A DNA stretch of 64,000 nt, from contig CAMCVW010000009.1 in NCBI GenBank assembly GCA_945881915.1, positions 20,571 to 84,570 on the forward strand, read 5' to 3'. A program made the translations under genes and the position numbers. This document shows, piece after piece, positions 37,361-46,860 of the stretch. The first letter of the stretch is position 1, and each line of letters begins with the position of its first letter. The DNA is from Thermoflexus hugenholtzii JAD2 (lineage in GTDB: Bacteria; Chloroflexota; Chloroflexia; Chloroflexales; Roseiflexaceae). The notes beneath the pieces are model-generated. The model saw only the letters and a program-made list of their open reading frames with translations. It was not told the DNA's origin and searched no databases.

Positions 37361-37981
37361 ATGCAGTTGACTGTATTTTTTGATGTGTTGTGCCCGTATG
37401 CGTGGCGTACATCACGGTGGTTGGATCTGGTTGTTGCCCAACGACCAAGTGTCGTCATCGAATGGCGTTATTTTTCCCTTGAACAGATAAATACCCCGGC
37501 CGACTCCGATTGGAAGATCTGGAACCAAACCCACGACTACGCTGGTGCAAAAGAAGGCTGGGAAAACTTCCGTGGTCTGAATCTCTTTTGGGGTGCCGAA
37601 GCGGTCCGCCGCCAGAGCAGCACTGCTTTTCAGACATTCCGTGCGCTAGCCTATGAGGCGCGTCACACCGACAAATCAGACGTTGCGACGCGTGCCGGGG
37701 TGGCGGCTGTTGCTGCACGTTGTGGAATCGACATGACGCGTTATCATGCTGATGTACAGGATTGCACCCTGCTGAGCATACTGCAGCGTGATCACGAGTA
37801 TGCTGTTGCGCAGTACAACGCATTTGGTGTGCCGACTCTGTGTTTTGATGAAAAAAATGCAGTCTATGTGAAGTTGAGCGAAATAGTCACCGCTGCAGAC
37901 GCGTTGCCGTTGTTTGACGACATCAGCCGTGACTTCACCACGCGTCCGTGGTTGGTTGAACTCAAGCGCCCCAATCCATAG
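37361..37981 (+). CDS. DsbA-family thioredoxin-fold protein lacking the second active-site cysteine
   Basis: A 206-aa cytoplasmic protein of the DsbA/FrnE/2-hydroxychromene-2-carboxylate isomerase group (FFDVLCPYAWRTSRWL at the N-terminus, then a helical insert, and FGVPTLCFDEKNAVYVKL as the cis-Pro region). The active site is CPYA, so only the first cysteine of CxxC is present. It cannot form a dithiol redox pair; a glutathione-dependent isomerase or reductase role is more likely. No signal peptide. AGGAGGGATT precedes the ATG. The GNAT gene follows 16 nt later, so they are probably co-transcribed. Confidence 0.85.
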   Translation: MQLTVFFDVLCPYAWRTSRWLDLVVAQRPSVVIEWRYFSLEQINTPADSDWKIWNQTHDYAGAKEGWENFRGLNLFWGAEAVRRQSSTAFQTFRALAYEARHTDKSDVATRAGVAAVAARCGIDMTRYHADVQDCTLLSILQRDHEYAVAQYNAFGVPTLCFDEKNAVYVKLSEIVTAADALPLFDDISRDFTTRPWLVELKRPNP

Positions 37982-37997
37982 TCACGAGGACCGCCAA

Positions 37998-38831
37998 ATG
38001 CCCATTCAGATAAAACCCATCACCGATTTGGCTGGTTGTGCCGATTTACAGTATGTGCACAATCGCATCTGGGATAACAACGACGACGAAATCATTCCTA
38101 CCCATGTCCTCATCACCTGGGCACATAATGACTGTGTCTTGTTGGGAGCATACGACGTGGATGGGCCACGTGAGGCGCATGGTATGGTTGGCTTTGCGTT
38201 GGGTTGGTATGGACTCACGCACACCGTGCCGCCTCGCATGAAGTACTGCAGCCACATTGTTGGGGTGTTGACGGAGTATCGTGGTCGCGATATTGGCCTT
38301 CAGTTAAAGAAAGCCCAGCGGTCGCAATTGATTGCCCATGGACATACCAATGTGATGACCTGGACGTATGACCCGCTACAGATTGTCAACGGTACGTTCA
38401 ACATCCACCGGCTCGGCGCAATTTGTGCGACATACAAGCGCGATGTGTATGGCGAAATGACCGATGCGCTCAATGCAGGCGCTCCGAGCGATCGGTTTGA
38501 AGCCGAGTGGTTTTTGCAAGACGAGCGCACGGAGCGTCACCTCGGTCAGCAATATCCCGACTGGAGTGCAGTTGATATTGCATTCCCTGTCGCTGTGTCA
38601 GATAATCGGCCGCACATGAATCAGATGCCAGCCTGGGACGGTCAGACAGTAGCCATTCCACTGCCCGAACAATTGGCTTTATTGCGTACTCATGACGTAG
38701 ACCGGTTGCACTCCTGGCGGATGATGCAACGGGTGTGCTTCGAGGCAGCGTTTGCTGCGGGCTATCATGTCGTAGATTGTATCAACGTGCCCCAACGCGG
38801 GTGGCACTATCTCGTCCGGCCACGGATGTAG
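37998..38831 (+). CDS. GNAT-family N-acyltransferase paired with an NSAR-type racemase
   Basis: A 277-aa GNAT protein. The acyl-CoA region is SHIVGVLTEYRGRDIGLQLKKAQR (contacts RGRDIGLQ), after GMVGFALGWYGLT and before TWTYDPLQIVNGTFNIHRLGA, which is specific to a GNAT subgroup found beside o-succinylbenzoate synthase-like enolases. In Geobacillus kaustophilus such a protein is a succinyl-CoA:D-amino acid N-succinyltransferase. The same role is inferred here because the next gene, 9 nt away, is an NSAR/OSBS-type enolase. The ATG at 37998 follows CGAGGACC; a frame from 37914 only overlaps the upstream gene. Confidence 0.85.
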   Translation: MPIQIKPITDLAGCADLQYVHNRIWDNNDDEIIPTHVLITWAHNDCVLLGAYDVDGPREAHGMVGFALGWYGLTHTVPPRMKYCSHIVGVLTEYRGRDIGLQLKKAQRSQLIAHGHTNVMTWTYDPLQIVNGTFNIHRLGAICATYKRDVYGEMTDALNAGAPSDRFEAEWFLQDERTERHLGQQYPDWSAVDIAFPVAVSDNRPHMNQMPAWDGQTVAIPLPEQLALLRTHDVDRLHSWRMMQRVCFEAAFAAGYHVVDCINVPQRGWHYLVRPRM

Positions 38832-38840
38832 GAGGTTGCA

Positions 38841-39950
38841 ATGCGTATTCAACAGGTAGAGTTGCGTTCTATTGATTTACCCTATGTTTCCCCATTTGAA
38901 ACGAGCGGCTGGCGCGAAACAGGCAGCAATGCAATCCTTGTGCGCATCGAAGCAGACGGGGTAAGCGGCTGGGGCGAAAGTCCGGTGGGACCCGGGCCGT
39001 GGTACAACGAAGAAACAACGGCAACGGCGCTCATCATGCAGCGTGATATTCTGGCACCAGTCCTGATGCAACACGACATCTCTGAACCGAACGATGTGCA
39101 GAAAATCTTTGCGAATGTACGTGCCAACCGCATTGCCCAGTCAGGACTCGAATTTGCCGTATGGGACTGGTTCGGCAACGCCAATAAACAGAGCCTCAAG
39201 TCAATGCTGGGTGGTGTCCGTGACACCGTCAGCGTCGGTGTATCGGTCGGGATCCAGAAGGATATCGACACCCTTTTGCAGGTCGTCGGTGCCTATGTGG
39301 ACGCGGGCTACCAACGCATCAAGTTGAAAATCAAGCCGGGCTGGGATATCGAACCGACCCGTGCGGTGCGCAATGCGTGGCCTCACATCATGCTGCAGGT
39401 CGATGCAAATAGTATCTACACGTTACACGATGCGGAGCATTTGGCTCAGTTGGATGAATTCGGCTTGTTGCTGATTGAACAACCGCTGGCACACGACGAT
39501 ATTATCGACCATGCGAAATTACAACGGGCACTCAAGACCCCTATTTGTCTCGACGAAAGCATTGTGTCGCCCGAGCATGCGCGATGGGCAATCGAGTTGC
39601 GCGCATGTGGCGTGATCAACATCAAACCGTCTCGCGTCGGTGGATTCGCGGCGGCGGTCCAAATCCACGACATGGCCATGGCTGCTGACATCCCGGTGTG
39701 GTGTGGTGGCATGCTCGAAACAGGGATTGGTCGGGCTGCGAATGTTGCGCTGGCCAGTCTGCCAAATTTTGTGCTCCCAGGTGATATCAGTGCGAATGCC
39801 CGCTACTTCACCCGTGATGTCGTGACCAATCCTTTTGTGCTCAACGACGACAGTTCATTGACGGTACCGAACAGCATTGGTAACGGGGCACAGCTGGATA
39901 TGGATTACTTGGATTCGATTACCACGCACAAGATTATCGTGAAGGCATGA
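38841..39950 (+). CDS. N-succinylamino acid racemase / o-succinylbenzoate synthase family (enolase superfamily)
   Basis: A 369-aa muconate-lactonising-subgroup enolase. The catalytic and metal residues can be placed: Lys161 and Lys163 in RIKLKIKPGW, Asp188 in LQVDAN, Glu213 in LIEQP, Asp238 in CLDESI and Lys262 in INIKPSRVGG. These numbers almost match Amycolatopsis NSAR (K163, D189, E214, D239, K263). The family includes menaquinone OSBS and N-succinylamino acid racemases; the adjacent GNAT gene and the absence of other men genes favour the racemase role. AGGAGGTTGC precedes the ATG. The stop overlaps the next gene's start (ATGA). Confidence 0.92.
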   Translation: MRIQQVELRSIDLPYVSPFETSGWRETGSNAILVRIEADGVSGWGESPVGPGPWYNEETTATALIMQRDILAPVLMQHDISEPNDVQKIFANVRANRIAQSGLEFAVWDWFGNANKQSLKSMLGGVRDTVSVGVSVGIQKDIDTLLQVVGAYVDAGYQRIKLKIKPGWDIEPTRAVRNAWPHIMLQVDANSIYTLHDAEHLAQLDEFGLLLIEQPLAHDDIIDHAKLQRALKTPICLDESIVSPEHARWAIELRACGVINIKPSRVGGFAAAVQIHDMAMAADIPVWCGGMLETGIGRAANVALASLPNFVLPGDISANARYFTRDVVTNPFVLNDDSSLTVPNSIGNGAQLDMDYLDSITTHKIIVKA

Positions 39951-40519
39951 TGAGCCGCGTGGTGGTCATCAACGGATTGCCGGGCGTTGGCAAGACTTCG
40001 CTGGCAAACCGGATTGCGCAGAGTCTGGGCTGGCCGTTGCTGACCAAAGATATGATTAAAGAGACACTCTTTGAGAGTATTGGGTGGGGGGACAGGCCGT
40101 GGTCGCGTAAATTGAGTGCCGCCAGTATGGACCTGCTCTTTCTGTGGTTACACCGCGAGGCGTTGGCTGGCCGAGATGTCGTCATCGAAGGCAACTTCGA
40201 GACACATCGTGACACAGAGCGATTTTTGCGTGCAGTGCAGCAGACACCGACGCGCTGGGTGCAAGTTCTCGTGGTTTGTGACGGTGACGTCCTGTTGGCT
40301 CGGCACCGCGCACGCGGGTTGTCAGGCAAACGGCATCCAGGCCACCACGAAGGTGCGCTGCTCGACGAGCTGCAGGAAGTATTGAAACAGGGTGAAAACG
40401 CCCCGCTGGCGTTGCCTGGTTTGTGTATAAAAGTCGACACGACGGATTTTCAACTGGTACAACCGGATCACATTGCCGAGCGCGTCATCCAAGCGTTCGC
40501 GTCAGAACAACCGGTATAA
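39947..40519 (+). CDS. Small AAA/P-loop kinase-like protein
   Basis: A 190-aa P-loop protein with Walker A INGLPGVGKTSLANRIA near residue 8, a following KDMIKETLFESIG lid-like region, and a VVIEGNFETHRD motif resembling the second acidic motif of zeta-toxin/chloramphenicol-phosphotransferase-like kinases. RHRARGLSGKRHPGH is a probable lid with arginines. It likely phosphorylates a small molecule; which one is unknown. It is translationally coupled to the racemase gene by an ATGA overlap, so it may serve the same pathway. The toxin reading is not favoured, as no antitoxin gene is adjacent. Confidence 0.8.
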   Translation: MMSRVVVINGLPGVGKTSLANRIAQSLGWPLLTKDMIKETLFESIGWGDRPWSRKLSAASMDLLFLWLHREALAGRDVVIEGNFETHRDTERFLRAVQQTPTRWVQVLVVCDGDVLLARHRARGLSGKRHPGHHEGALLDELQEVLKQGENAPLALPGLCIKVDTTDFQLVQPDHIAERVIQAFASEQPV

Positions 40520-40701
40520 AGCGGATAACCGACGTCATTGACGGACATGTGCATGCTGTTTGAGAAAAATCGGCCGTTCATTCTCTTCCGCGTACCATAG
40601 CGCATCGTTGATACGGCGAAAAACCAGCAGTTTTGGCTGTGATGTCATGGATGCCGGATCAATGCATCAGTGAATATCCTGACGCTACCGGACGCATCTG
40701 C
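40520..40701. other. Intergenic region before the repeat pair
   Basis: About 180 bp after the P-loop kinase gene. A short dyad CAGC/GCTG lies near 40627-40642. No gene or known RNA is recognised. A frame from 40633 to 40998 spans this and the repeat, but its start lacks a ribosome site. Confidence 0.4.
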
Positions 40702-40819
40702 GTGATGTTCAGTGGGGATGTGGAGTCGCGTCTGCCGCACAAGCACTACCCCACGGCTATGCGGTACACCATCGCAGCACAACGCGCGTCGTCGCTGAAG
40801 ACGGCGCGCGGTCATTTTT
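40702..40819 (+). repeat. Direct repeat, copy 1 of 2, ending in a terminator-like hairpin
   Basis: About 118 bp, matched by the copy at 40861-40978 with a constant offset of 159 bp. The 5' half is diverged, while the 3' part from about 40785 to 40818 is identical between copies. Elements: CCGCA...TGCGG dyad enclosing TACCCCACGGCTA, then an 11-bp hairpin (arms 40783-40793 and 40800-40810, one T-G wobble) and GTCATTTTT. It looks like a structured RNA or a repeated terminator unit. Confidence 0.75.
40783..40819 (+). terminator. Hairpin plus T run in repeat copy 1
   Basis: CGCGCGTCGTC pairs with GACGGCGCGCG around the 6-nt loop GCTGAA. A GTCA spacer and five T follow. The four-base gap between stem and T run is longer than ideal for an intrinsic terminator. 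Confidence 0.55.
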
Positions 40820-40860
40820 GTGAACAGTCACGGACAGGCACGACGAGACATAACGTCGCG

Positions 40861-40978
40861 ATGTTGTTTTCTAGGAATGTAATGTCGCGACTGCCGCAGA
40901 AGGATTACCCCACGGGTATGCGGAACACCGATGCAGCAGAACGCGCGTCGTCGCTGAAGACGGCGCGCGGTCATTTTT
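40861..40978 (+). repeat. Direct repeat, copy 2 of 2
   Basis: Second copy, 159 bp downstream of the first. Here the inner dyad is perfect (TACCC, CAC loop, GGGTA), enclosed by CCGCA/TGCGG. The final hairpin and the GTCATTTTT that follows are identical to copy 1. It ends 20 bp before the stop of the convergent FAH-family gene, so it could also end rightward transcripts. Confidence 0.75.
40942..40978 (+). terminator. Hairpin plus T run in repeat copy 2
   Basis: The same 11-bp stem and GCTGAA loop as in copy 1 (arms 40942-40952 and 40959-40969) with T at 40974-40978. It lies between converging genes. Confidence 0.55.
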
Positions 40979-40998
40979 ATAGAGTCGAACCAGCGTGA

Positions 40999-41865
40999 CT
41001 AGACACCACCACGGATGACCGGGTTGTGGAGTGTGCCAATGCCGTCGATGGAGATACTGACGGAGTCTCCTGACTCCAGGGTAAAGTCGTCGCCCGGAAC
41101 GATACCGGTGCCGGTGAGGAGTAGCACACCAGCGGGGAAGAGGTTGTCGCGACCGAGGTAATCGAGGAGTTCCGCAAAGGAGCGGACGATTTTGGAGGTG
41201 TGGACCGAGCCGGCGAATACAACCGTGCCGGTGCGTTGGATTTCGATGGAGATGGTCAAATCTTTGCCATCCGGGATGTGTTCGGCGAGGGCAATCATAG
41301 GCCCGACTGCGCAGCAGCGACCGTACATTTTGGCTTGGGGGAGGTAGAGTGGATTTTCGCCCTCAATATCACGCGAGCTCATGTCATTGCCGATGGTATA
41401 CCCGATGAGTTCTTTGGCGGGGTTCATGACGAGCGCGAGTTCGGGCTCGGGGACGTTCCATGTGGCATCGGAGCGGATGGCCACTGGTTCCATCGGACCG
41501 ACGACGCGGCTCGGGGTTGCTTTGAAGAACACTTCGGGGCGGGCTGCCGAGTAGACACGATCGTAGATTCCGCTCTGGGCGGATTCTTCTTCACGGGCCG
41601 CGCGGGAACGTTCGTAGGTGACGCCGGCGGCCCAGATTTCTTGGTCGTCGGTGGGGCGAAGCAACGTCACACTGCTGAGCGGGGCTGTGGGTGCAGTGCC
41701 TTGGAGTGCCTGACGAAGTGCACTGCCGGCATCAGTGCGGCCAATGGTCCAGCGCAGGAACGCGGTGATGCTGGGGAAGCGGGCGGTGATGTCGTAGACC
41801 TGATTGTGGTCCACAAACCCAATGCGGATGCTGTTTTTGTCAATCGTATAGCGGCAAATGTACAT
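40999..41865 (-). CDS. Fumarylacetoacetate hydrolase-family protein, 2-keto-3-deoxy-pentonate dehydratase-like
   Basis: A 288-aa FAH-fold enzyme. The metal-site acids are in NVPEPELALVMN, followed by GYTIGNDMSSRDIEGENPLYLPQAKMYGRCCAVGP (contacts GNDMSSRDIEG and QAKMYGRCCA) and LTGTGIVPGDDFTLESGD. The insertion GENPLYLPQAK resembles 2-keto-3-deoxy-D-arabinonate dehydratases, which make 2-oxoglutarate semialdehyde. Other FAH hydrolases and decarboxylases share the fold. It is the last gene of the seven-gene leftward operon, 9 nt after the lyxose isomerase gene, which supports sugar-acid chemistry. Confidence 0.85.
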   Translation of the reverse strand: MYICRYTIDKNSIRIGFVDHNQVYDITARFPSITAFLRWTIGRTDAGSALRQALQGTAPTAPLSSVTLLRPTDDQEIWAAGVTYERSRAAREEESAQSGIYDRVYSAARPEVFFKATPSRVVGPMEPVAIRSDATWNVPEPELALVMNPAKELIGYTIGNDMSSRDIEGENPLYLPQAKMYGRCCAVGPMIALAEHIPDGKDLTISIEIQRTGTVVFAGSVHTSKIVRSFAELLDYLGRDNLFPAGVLLLTGTGIVPGDDFTLESGDSVSISIDGIGTLHNPVIRGGV

Positions 41866-41874
41866 CAGAGCTCC

Positions 41875-43556
<1,682 letters not shown>

Positions 43557-43557
43557 A

Positions 43558-44031
43558 TCAGATCCTTGCAGGAGGAGCATTCCCGGCGAGATGACAGCGG
43601 GGGCAGATGCCAAAGAGTTCGAGCAGATGATCGACGATACGATAGCCGGTTTGGGCTTCGAGAGTGCGAATCATCGAGTCGAGACCGCACTCGGCAAATT
43701 CGGCGATATCCCCGCAGATGGTGCAGACAACGCGATGGGCGTGGAGTTCCGTGCTGAGGATGTAGCGATGACAATCGTCAATCCCGTGTATCCGTTGCAT
43801 CACGCCGATATCGGTGAAGAGTTTGAGGGTGCGGAATAAGCTGGCATCGCCGAGTGGCTGGCCACGATCACGGAGCGTCTTTTCGAGTTGGGCTGCGCTA
43901 AACGAGCCCCGATAGGTACCCGCTGCATCGATGATGGCAGTGCGTGGGGCAGTCAATTTGTAGCCTGCTGCGCTGATGCGCTGTACTGCAGAGGCTACAC
44001 GACTTGTCGGCGTCGTACTCAGGCCTGTCAT
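43558..44031 (-). CDS. Fur-family transcriptional regulator
   Basis: A 157-aa winged-helix metalloregulator. The DNA-binding half includes LTAPRTAIIDAAGTYRGSFSAAQL and GDASLFRTLKLFTDIGVMQRI. The dimerisation half has ELHAHRVVCTICGDIAEF and DHLLELFGICPRC, so two CxxC pairs form the structural Zn site and the His cluster is present, though HAH lies one residue further from the first CxxC than in many Fur proteins. Fur, PerR, Zur and Nur cannot be told apart here. Its place inside a catabolic operon, coupled by ATGA to the hydrolase gene and 1 nt from an H2O2-producing oxidase, makes a PerR-like role attractive but unproven. Confidence 0.92.
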   Translation of the reverse strand: MTGLSTTPTSRVASAVQRISAAGYKLTAPRTAIIDAAGTYRGSFSAAQLEKTLRDRGQPLGDASLFRTLKLFTDIGVMQRIHGIDDCHRYILSTELHAHRVVCTICGDIAEFAECGLDSMIRTLEAQTGYRIVDHLLELFGICPRCHLAGNAPPARI

Positions 44032-44843
44032 ACCTGCCCCTGTTTTATCCAATGCAAGAGGACCGGTAGAGTCTGGTCGAAGCCGGTGCGATGCATATTG
44101 TGGTCGGTGCCTTCGATTTTGTGGAGGAGGCCACCGTTTGCAACGATGAGCGGTCCCATTGCAGCTTGATCAGCTGCACTGATGACGGTTGTGTCGCCGC
44201 CAGCGACGAGGCACAATGTCGGTGTTGTGAGTGCAGCGAGTTCTGTGACAAGATTCCACGAGCCAGAGTGGAGGAACAGACCGTCGACTGCTTCGCGGCG
44301 GCATTGTTCGAGTGCTTCGGCCTTCCAGTGGATGTCGCACCGATGCCACAGTTTGTTGCGTGCAGTGAGCCAAGGTGTGGTTTGATGCATCGCTTGGCCG
44401 ATACCCTCGACGAAGCGCGGTACAGCCTGCTGCGCCCAAGTGACATCCAGGGCAATGAGCGGGTCCACCAGGATGAGCCTGACGGGGTTCAGCAGTGGGG
44501 TGGCACAAATGGCCACTGCGCCGCCCCAGGAGTGGCCCAGCATAATGTGCGGGGTGATGTCGAGCGTGCTGCACGCAGCGGTGATGTGTGCCGCAATTGC
44601 GTCAATCTCGTGCGTGGGGAGGGTACCACTCTCACCGTGGCCAGGCATGTCGAAGGCAGTCACGGTGAAGCCAAGATTCGCCAAAACGGGAGCGACGCGC
44701 CACCAGCTACGTGCGCTACTGGTGATGCCGTGGAGCAATACGATGTGGCGCAGGTCGCCGCCCCAACGCAAAAAGCTGACATTGCGATTATTGATGATGA
44801 CTTGGCCGCGCGTCGGCGACATACCCGCGTCGCAACTTACCAT
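44028..44843 (-). CDS. Alpha/beta fold hydrolase
   Basis: A 271-aa esterase/lactonase-type hydrolase. It has the oxyanion region HIVLLHGITSSARSWWRV, DMPGHGESGTL, the nucleophile elbow MLGHSWGGAVAI (Ser), a helical cap, an acid strand near LCLVAGGDTTVI, and the catalytic His in EGTDHNMHRTGF. No signal peptide, so it is cytoplasmic. In an operon for sugar or amine catabolism, lactone or ester hydrolysis is plausible. The ATG at 44843 has AAGGA 9 nt upstream. It overlaps the Fur gene by 4 nt and lies 30 nt after the TIM-barrel gene. Confidence 0.88.
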   Translation of the reverse strand: MVSCDAGMSPTRGQVIINNRNVSFLRWGGDLRHIVLLHGITSSARSWWRVAPVLANLGFTVTAFDMPGHGESGTLPTHEIDAIAAHITAACSTLDITPHIMLGHSWGGAVAICATPLLNPVRLILVDPLIALDVTWAQQAVPRFVEGIGQAMHQTTPWLTARNKLWHRCDIHWKAEALEQCRREAVDGLFLHSGSWNLVTELAALTTPTLCLVAGGDTTVISAADQAAMGPLIVANGGLLHKIEGTDHNMHRTGFDQTLPVLLHWIKQGQV

Positions 44844-44873
44844 AACAAACAATCCTTGCTATCCAAGTTGCTT

Positions 44874-45635
44874 CTATGCGAATGCGTGAGCGACAATGCC
44901 GTGGAGCACTGCGATGCCCTGCCAACGATCACCGGGACGATCGAAGACCAAGGTGGTTGGACCTGCGAAGCCTGCAGAGCGGGCTGCAGCAAGGCACTGC
45001 TGTACTTGGTCCGGGAGGATGTTGCCGTCTTCGTCGTAAGACGCTTTGACGTGTACCGATGCCGCCTGGGCGATGACTTGTGCGAAGTCGCTGACGCGTG
45101 TGTCGGCGGGGAAGTTCCCGATATCAGCACACCCACCATGACCGAGCGCTGTATGAATCTCGAGCCAGTTGGCGGGTGTGGCCGAGAGTGTTTTGAAGTT
45201 TTCGCTCAAAACGGTCACGCCGCGGGCTGCAGCATGCGCTTGTAGGCGAACGAGGGCGGTGATGGAGCGACGAAGCGCAGCTGTATCCGTTGGAGCAGCT
45301 TCGCCGGCGATAACGCGGACGTGGCTCGCGCCGAGTTGGGCCGCGATGTCGATCCACTGCGAGACCTGTCCGATGTCTTGTTCACGCAGGGTATCATCGA
45401 CTTGACTGATGTCGAATGCGTCGATGAGGATGCTAAACAATTCAACATTCGCATCGGCAGCGGCAGACCGCAGGGCTGCGATACCGGCAGCGGAAGTATC
45501 GGTGATATGGAAGTGACAGACTTCAAGCGTAAGAATCCCGGCGAGGCTGGCGCGTGCAGGGAGGTCAGTGAGTGCCAACGAGCCATCAGTCAGGTATGGA
45601 TGGAGGCTCCAGCTTGTGAGGGCGATTCGTTGCAT
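44874..45635 (-). CDS. TIM-barrel sugar phosphate isomerase/epimerase-like protein
   Basis: A 253-aa AP endonuclease family 2/xylose isomerase-like barrel. Seen: SLHPYLTDG at the first strand, LEVCHFHITD, VELFSILIDAFDIS, ASHVRVIAGEAAP, VTVLSENFKTLSATPANWL with the metal-ligand Glu, CADIGNFP with Asp, and VHVKASYDEDGNI with His. Members isomerise or epimerise free sugars, inositols or phosphosugars. No specific substrate can be given. It lies 2 nt after the GH172 gene and 30 nt before the hydrolase gene, so it is an early step in the operon's pathway. Confidence 0.85.
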   Translation of the reverse strand: MQRIALTSWSLHPYLTDGSLALTDLPARASLAGILTLEVCHFHITDTSAAGIAALRSAAADANVELFSILIDAFDISQVDDTLREQDIGQVSQWIDIAAQLGASHVRVIAGEAAPTDTAALRRSITALVRLQAHAAARGVTVLSENFKTLSATPANWLEIHTALGHGGCADIGNFPADTRVSDFAQVIAQAASVHVKASYDEDGNILPDQVQQCLAAARSAGFAGPTTLVFDRPGDRWQGIAVLHGIVAHAFA

Positions 45636-45637
45636 GG

Positions 45638-46723
45638 TTAGATGATTTCTAGATAATCGCGGTCAGGCAATGCGGGGAATGGCGCCGTAGGCAGGGTCTG
45701 ATACCAATATGCAACGGATGCAATATCATCCTGCAATGGCAGATACCGACCGTCGCTCCGCCAGCCGAGGGCCTGTATCGTGACGCGCACGTCTTGGGTA
45801 AAGCGGATGGGGTCCATAATGTGCCATCGGTACATGCCGAAGCGTGTCTGTGATTGGTACGTTCCGTCAGGTCGGAGCACTTGTGAAAGGCCTGCATATG
45901 GCGTGGTGAACTCACGATAACCGCCGTTGGCAGGACCAACATCGAAGTTGTACGAACCGCAGAAGTAGTCTTCGGTACCCGTACCGCAGATAGTTGGGAA
46001 TTGCTTGTCCCCATCCATGAAAAACTTTATTTCGCCTTCGCCCCACCAGCCGCTGTTGTTGACTCCCCAGGCCATATAGGTCCCGACGAAGTGACCCTTA
46101 CCGCGCACTCCATCGAGGATGGTGTAATCGGTTGCATATGGAAGCGGATTGGTGCGGCGGAATTGCGCATGGAAGTAGGCACAGTTTTCGGGGACTTCGG
46201 TCAAGGTGTAATTGATTTGATAGTAGAGTGTTGTTTCTTTTTCGGAAATGTTTGTCACGGTGATTCTGCAGCGTGAACGGAACGGCATCTCCCAATAACA
46301 ATTAAACGCACTCCCCGGGTTGACGCAGACGGCCAGCGAACTGAGTTGGGCATATTTGCCCCAGCCACTCGCAAAAAAATCACCCAGCGGTGCTTCCACC
46401 GATGGGTTGGTTTGATCGTCCCAATAGATGCGAATAATCTGGAGGCGAAAGTTACCAGTCGGCGTGAGCCAAATTTGTTGGATAGCGCCCATCCCATCGA
46501 TGTTGGCGATTTCGCGCGTTTCGCCGGAGGCGATGCGGATTGAAGGTGATATCTTCCAGCCCTGCCCGAGCCCACGTGCGTGGACGAGACCAGTGCCTTC
46601 GGTAGCCATCCCACCGCGACCTTTTGCGCCGTCGTAGTTCTCTGGACTAATCGAACGACTCTGTGCGTCAGAGAGGCGCGAAAGGTTGCCCATGTGCAAG
46701 CCCAACCCATTAAACCCAGCCAT
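45638..46723 (-). CDS. Glycoside hydrolase family 172 (DUF2961) enzyme
   Basis: A 361-aa DUF2961/GH172 protein of typical length. It has the N-terminal EGTGLVHARGLGQGWK region, GDFFASGWGKYAQLSS, WEMPFRSRCRITVTN, GHFVGTYMAWG, and the acidic catalytic motifs GEGEIKFFMDGD and TICGTGTEDYFCGSYNF. Characterised GH172 enzymes act on alpha-D-fructofuranosides or D-arabinofuranosides, including mycobacterial arabinan. No signal peptide is seen, so it works on imported oligosaccharides. AAGGAGGAACTGC precedes the ATG at 46723. It leads the seven-gene operon; the D-lyxose isomerase and keto-deoxy-acid dehydratase further along suit a pentose product. Confidence 0.93.
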   Translation of the reverse strand: MAGFNGLGLHMGNLSRLSDAQSRSISPENYDGAKGRGGMATEGTGLVHARGLGQGWKISPSIRIASGETREIANIDGMGAIQQIWLTPTGNFRLQIIRIYWDDQTNPSVEAPLGDFFASGWGKYAQLSSLAVCVNPGSAFNCYWEMPFRSRCRITVTNISEKETTLYYQINYTLTEVPENCAYFHAQFRRTNPLPYATDYTILDGVRGKGHFVGTYMAWGVNNSGWWGEGEIKFFMDGDKQFPTICGTGTEDYFCGSYNFDVGPANGGYREFTTPYAGLSQVLRPDGTYQSQTRFGMYRWHIMDPIRFTQDVRVTIQALGWRSDGRYLPLQDDIASVAYWYQTLPTAPFPALPDRDYLEII

Positions 46724-46805
46724 GCAGTTCCTCCTTGAACACTCATGTCATTCGGTAGATTGTGACTATCTTAGCATGAACTCTCCCACGAACAACATCA
46801 TGAAA

Positions 46806-46830
46806 CTGCCGCACCAAGGAGGTGCGGCAG
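46806..46830 (-). terminator. Terminator of the large lipoprotein gene
   Basis: A perfect 10-bp stem, CTGCCGCACC with GGTGCGGCAG, around a 5-nt loop. In the leftward direction TTTCATG follows, a short T run. It lies between the lipoprotein stop (46861) and the operon start (46723). Confidence 0.7.
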
Positions 46831-46860
46831 TGAGCCAGGGAAGTGTATTCTGGGAATGTG

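Noticed and set aside
39947..40519. Zeta-toxin-like toxin
   Set aside because: There is no antitoxin gene nearby and the gene is coupled to a metabolic enzyme, so a metabolic kinase is more likely.
40633..40998. 121-codon plus-strand frame over the repeat pair
   Set aside because: The start has no ribosome site and most differences between the repeat copies change the amino acid, while the hairpin is identical; structure explains the repeat better than coding.
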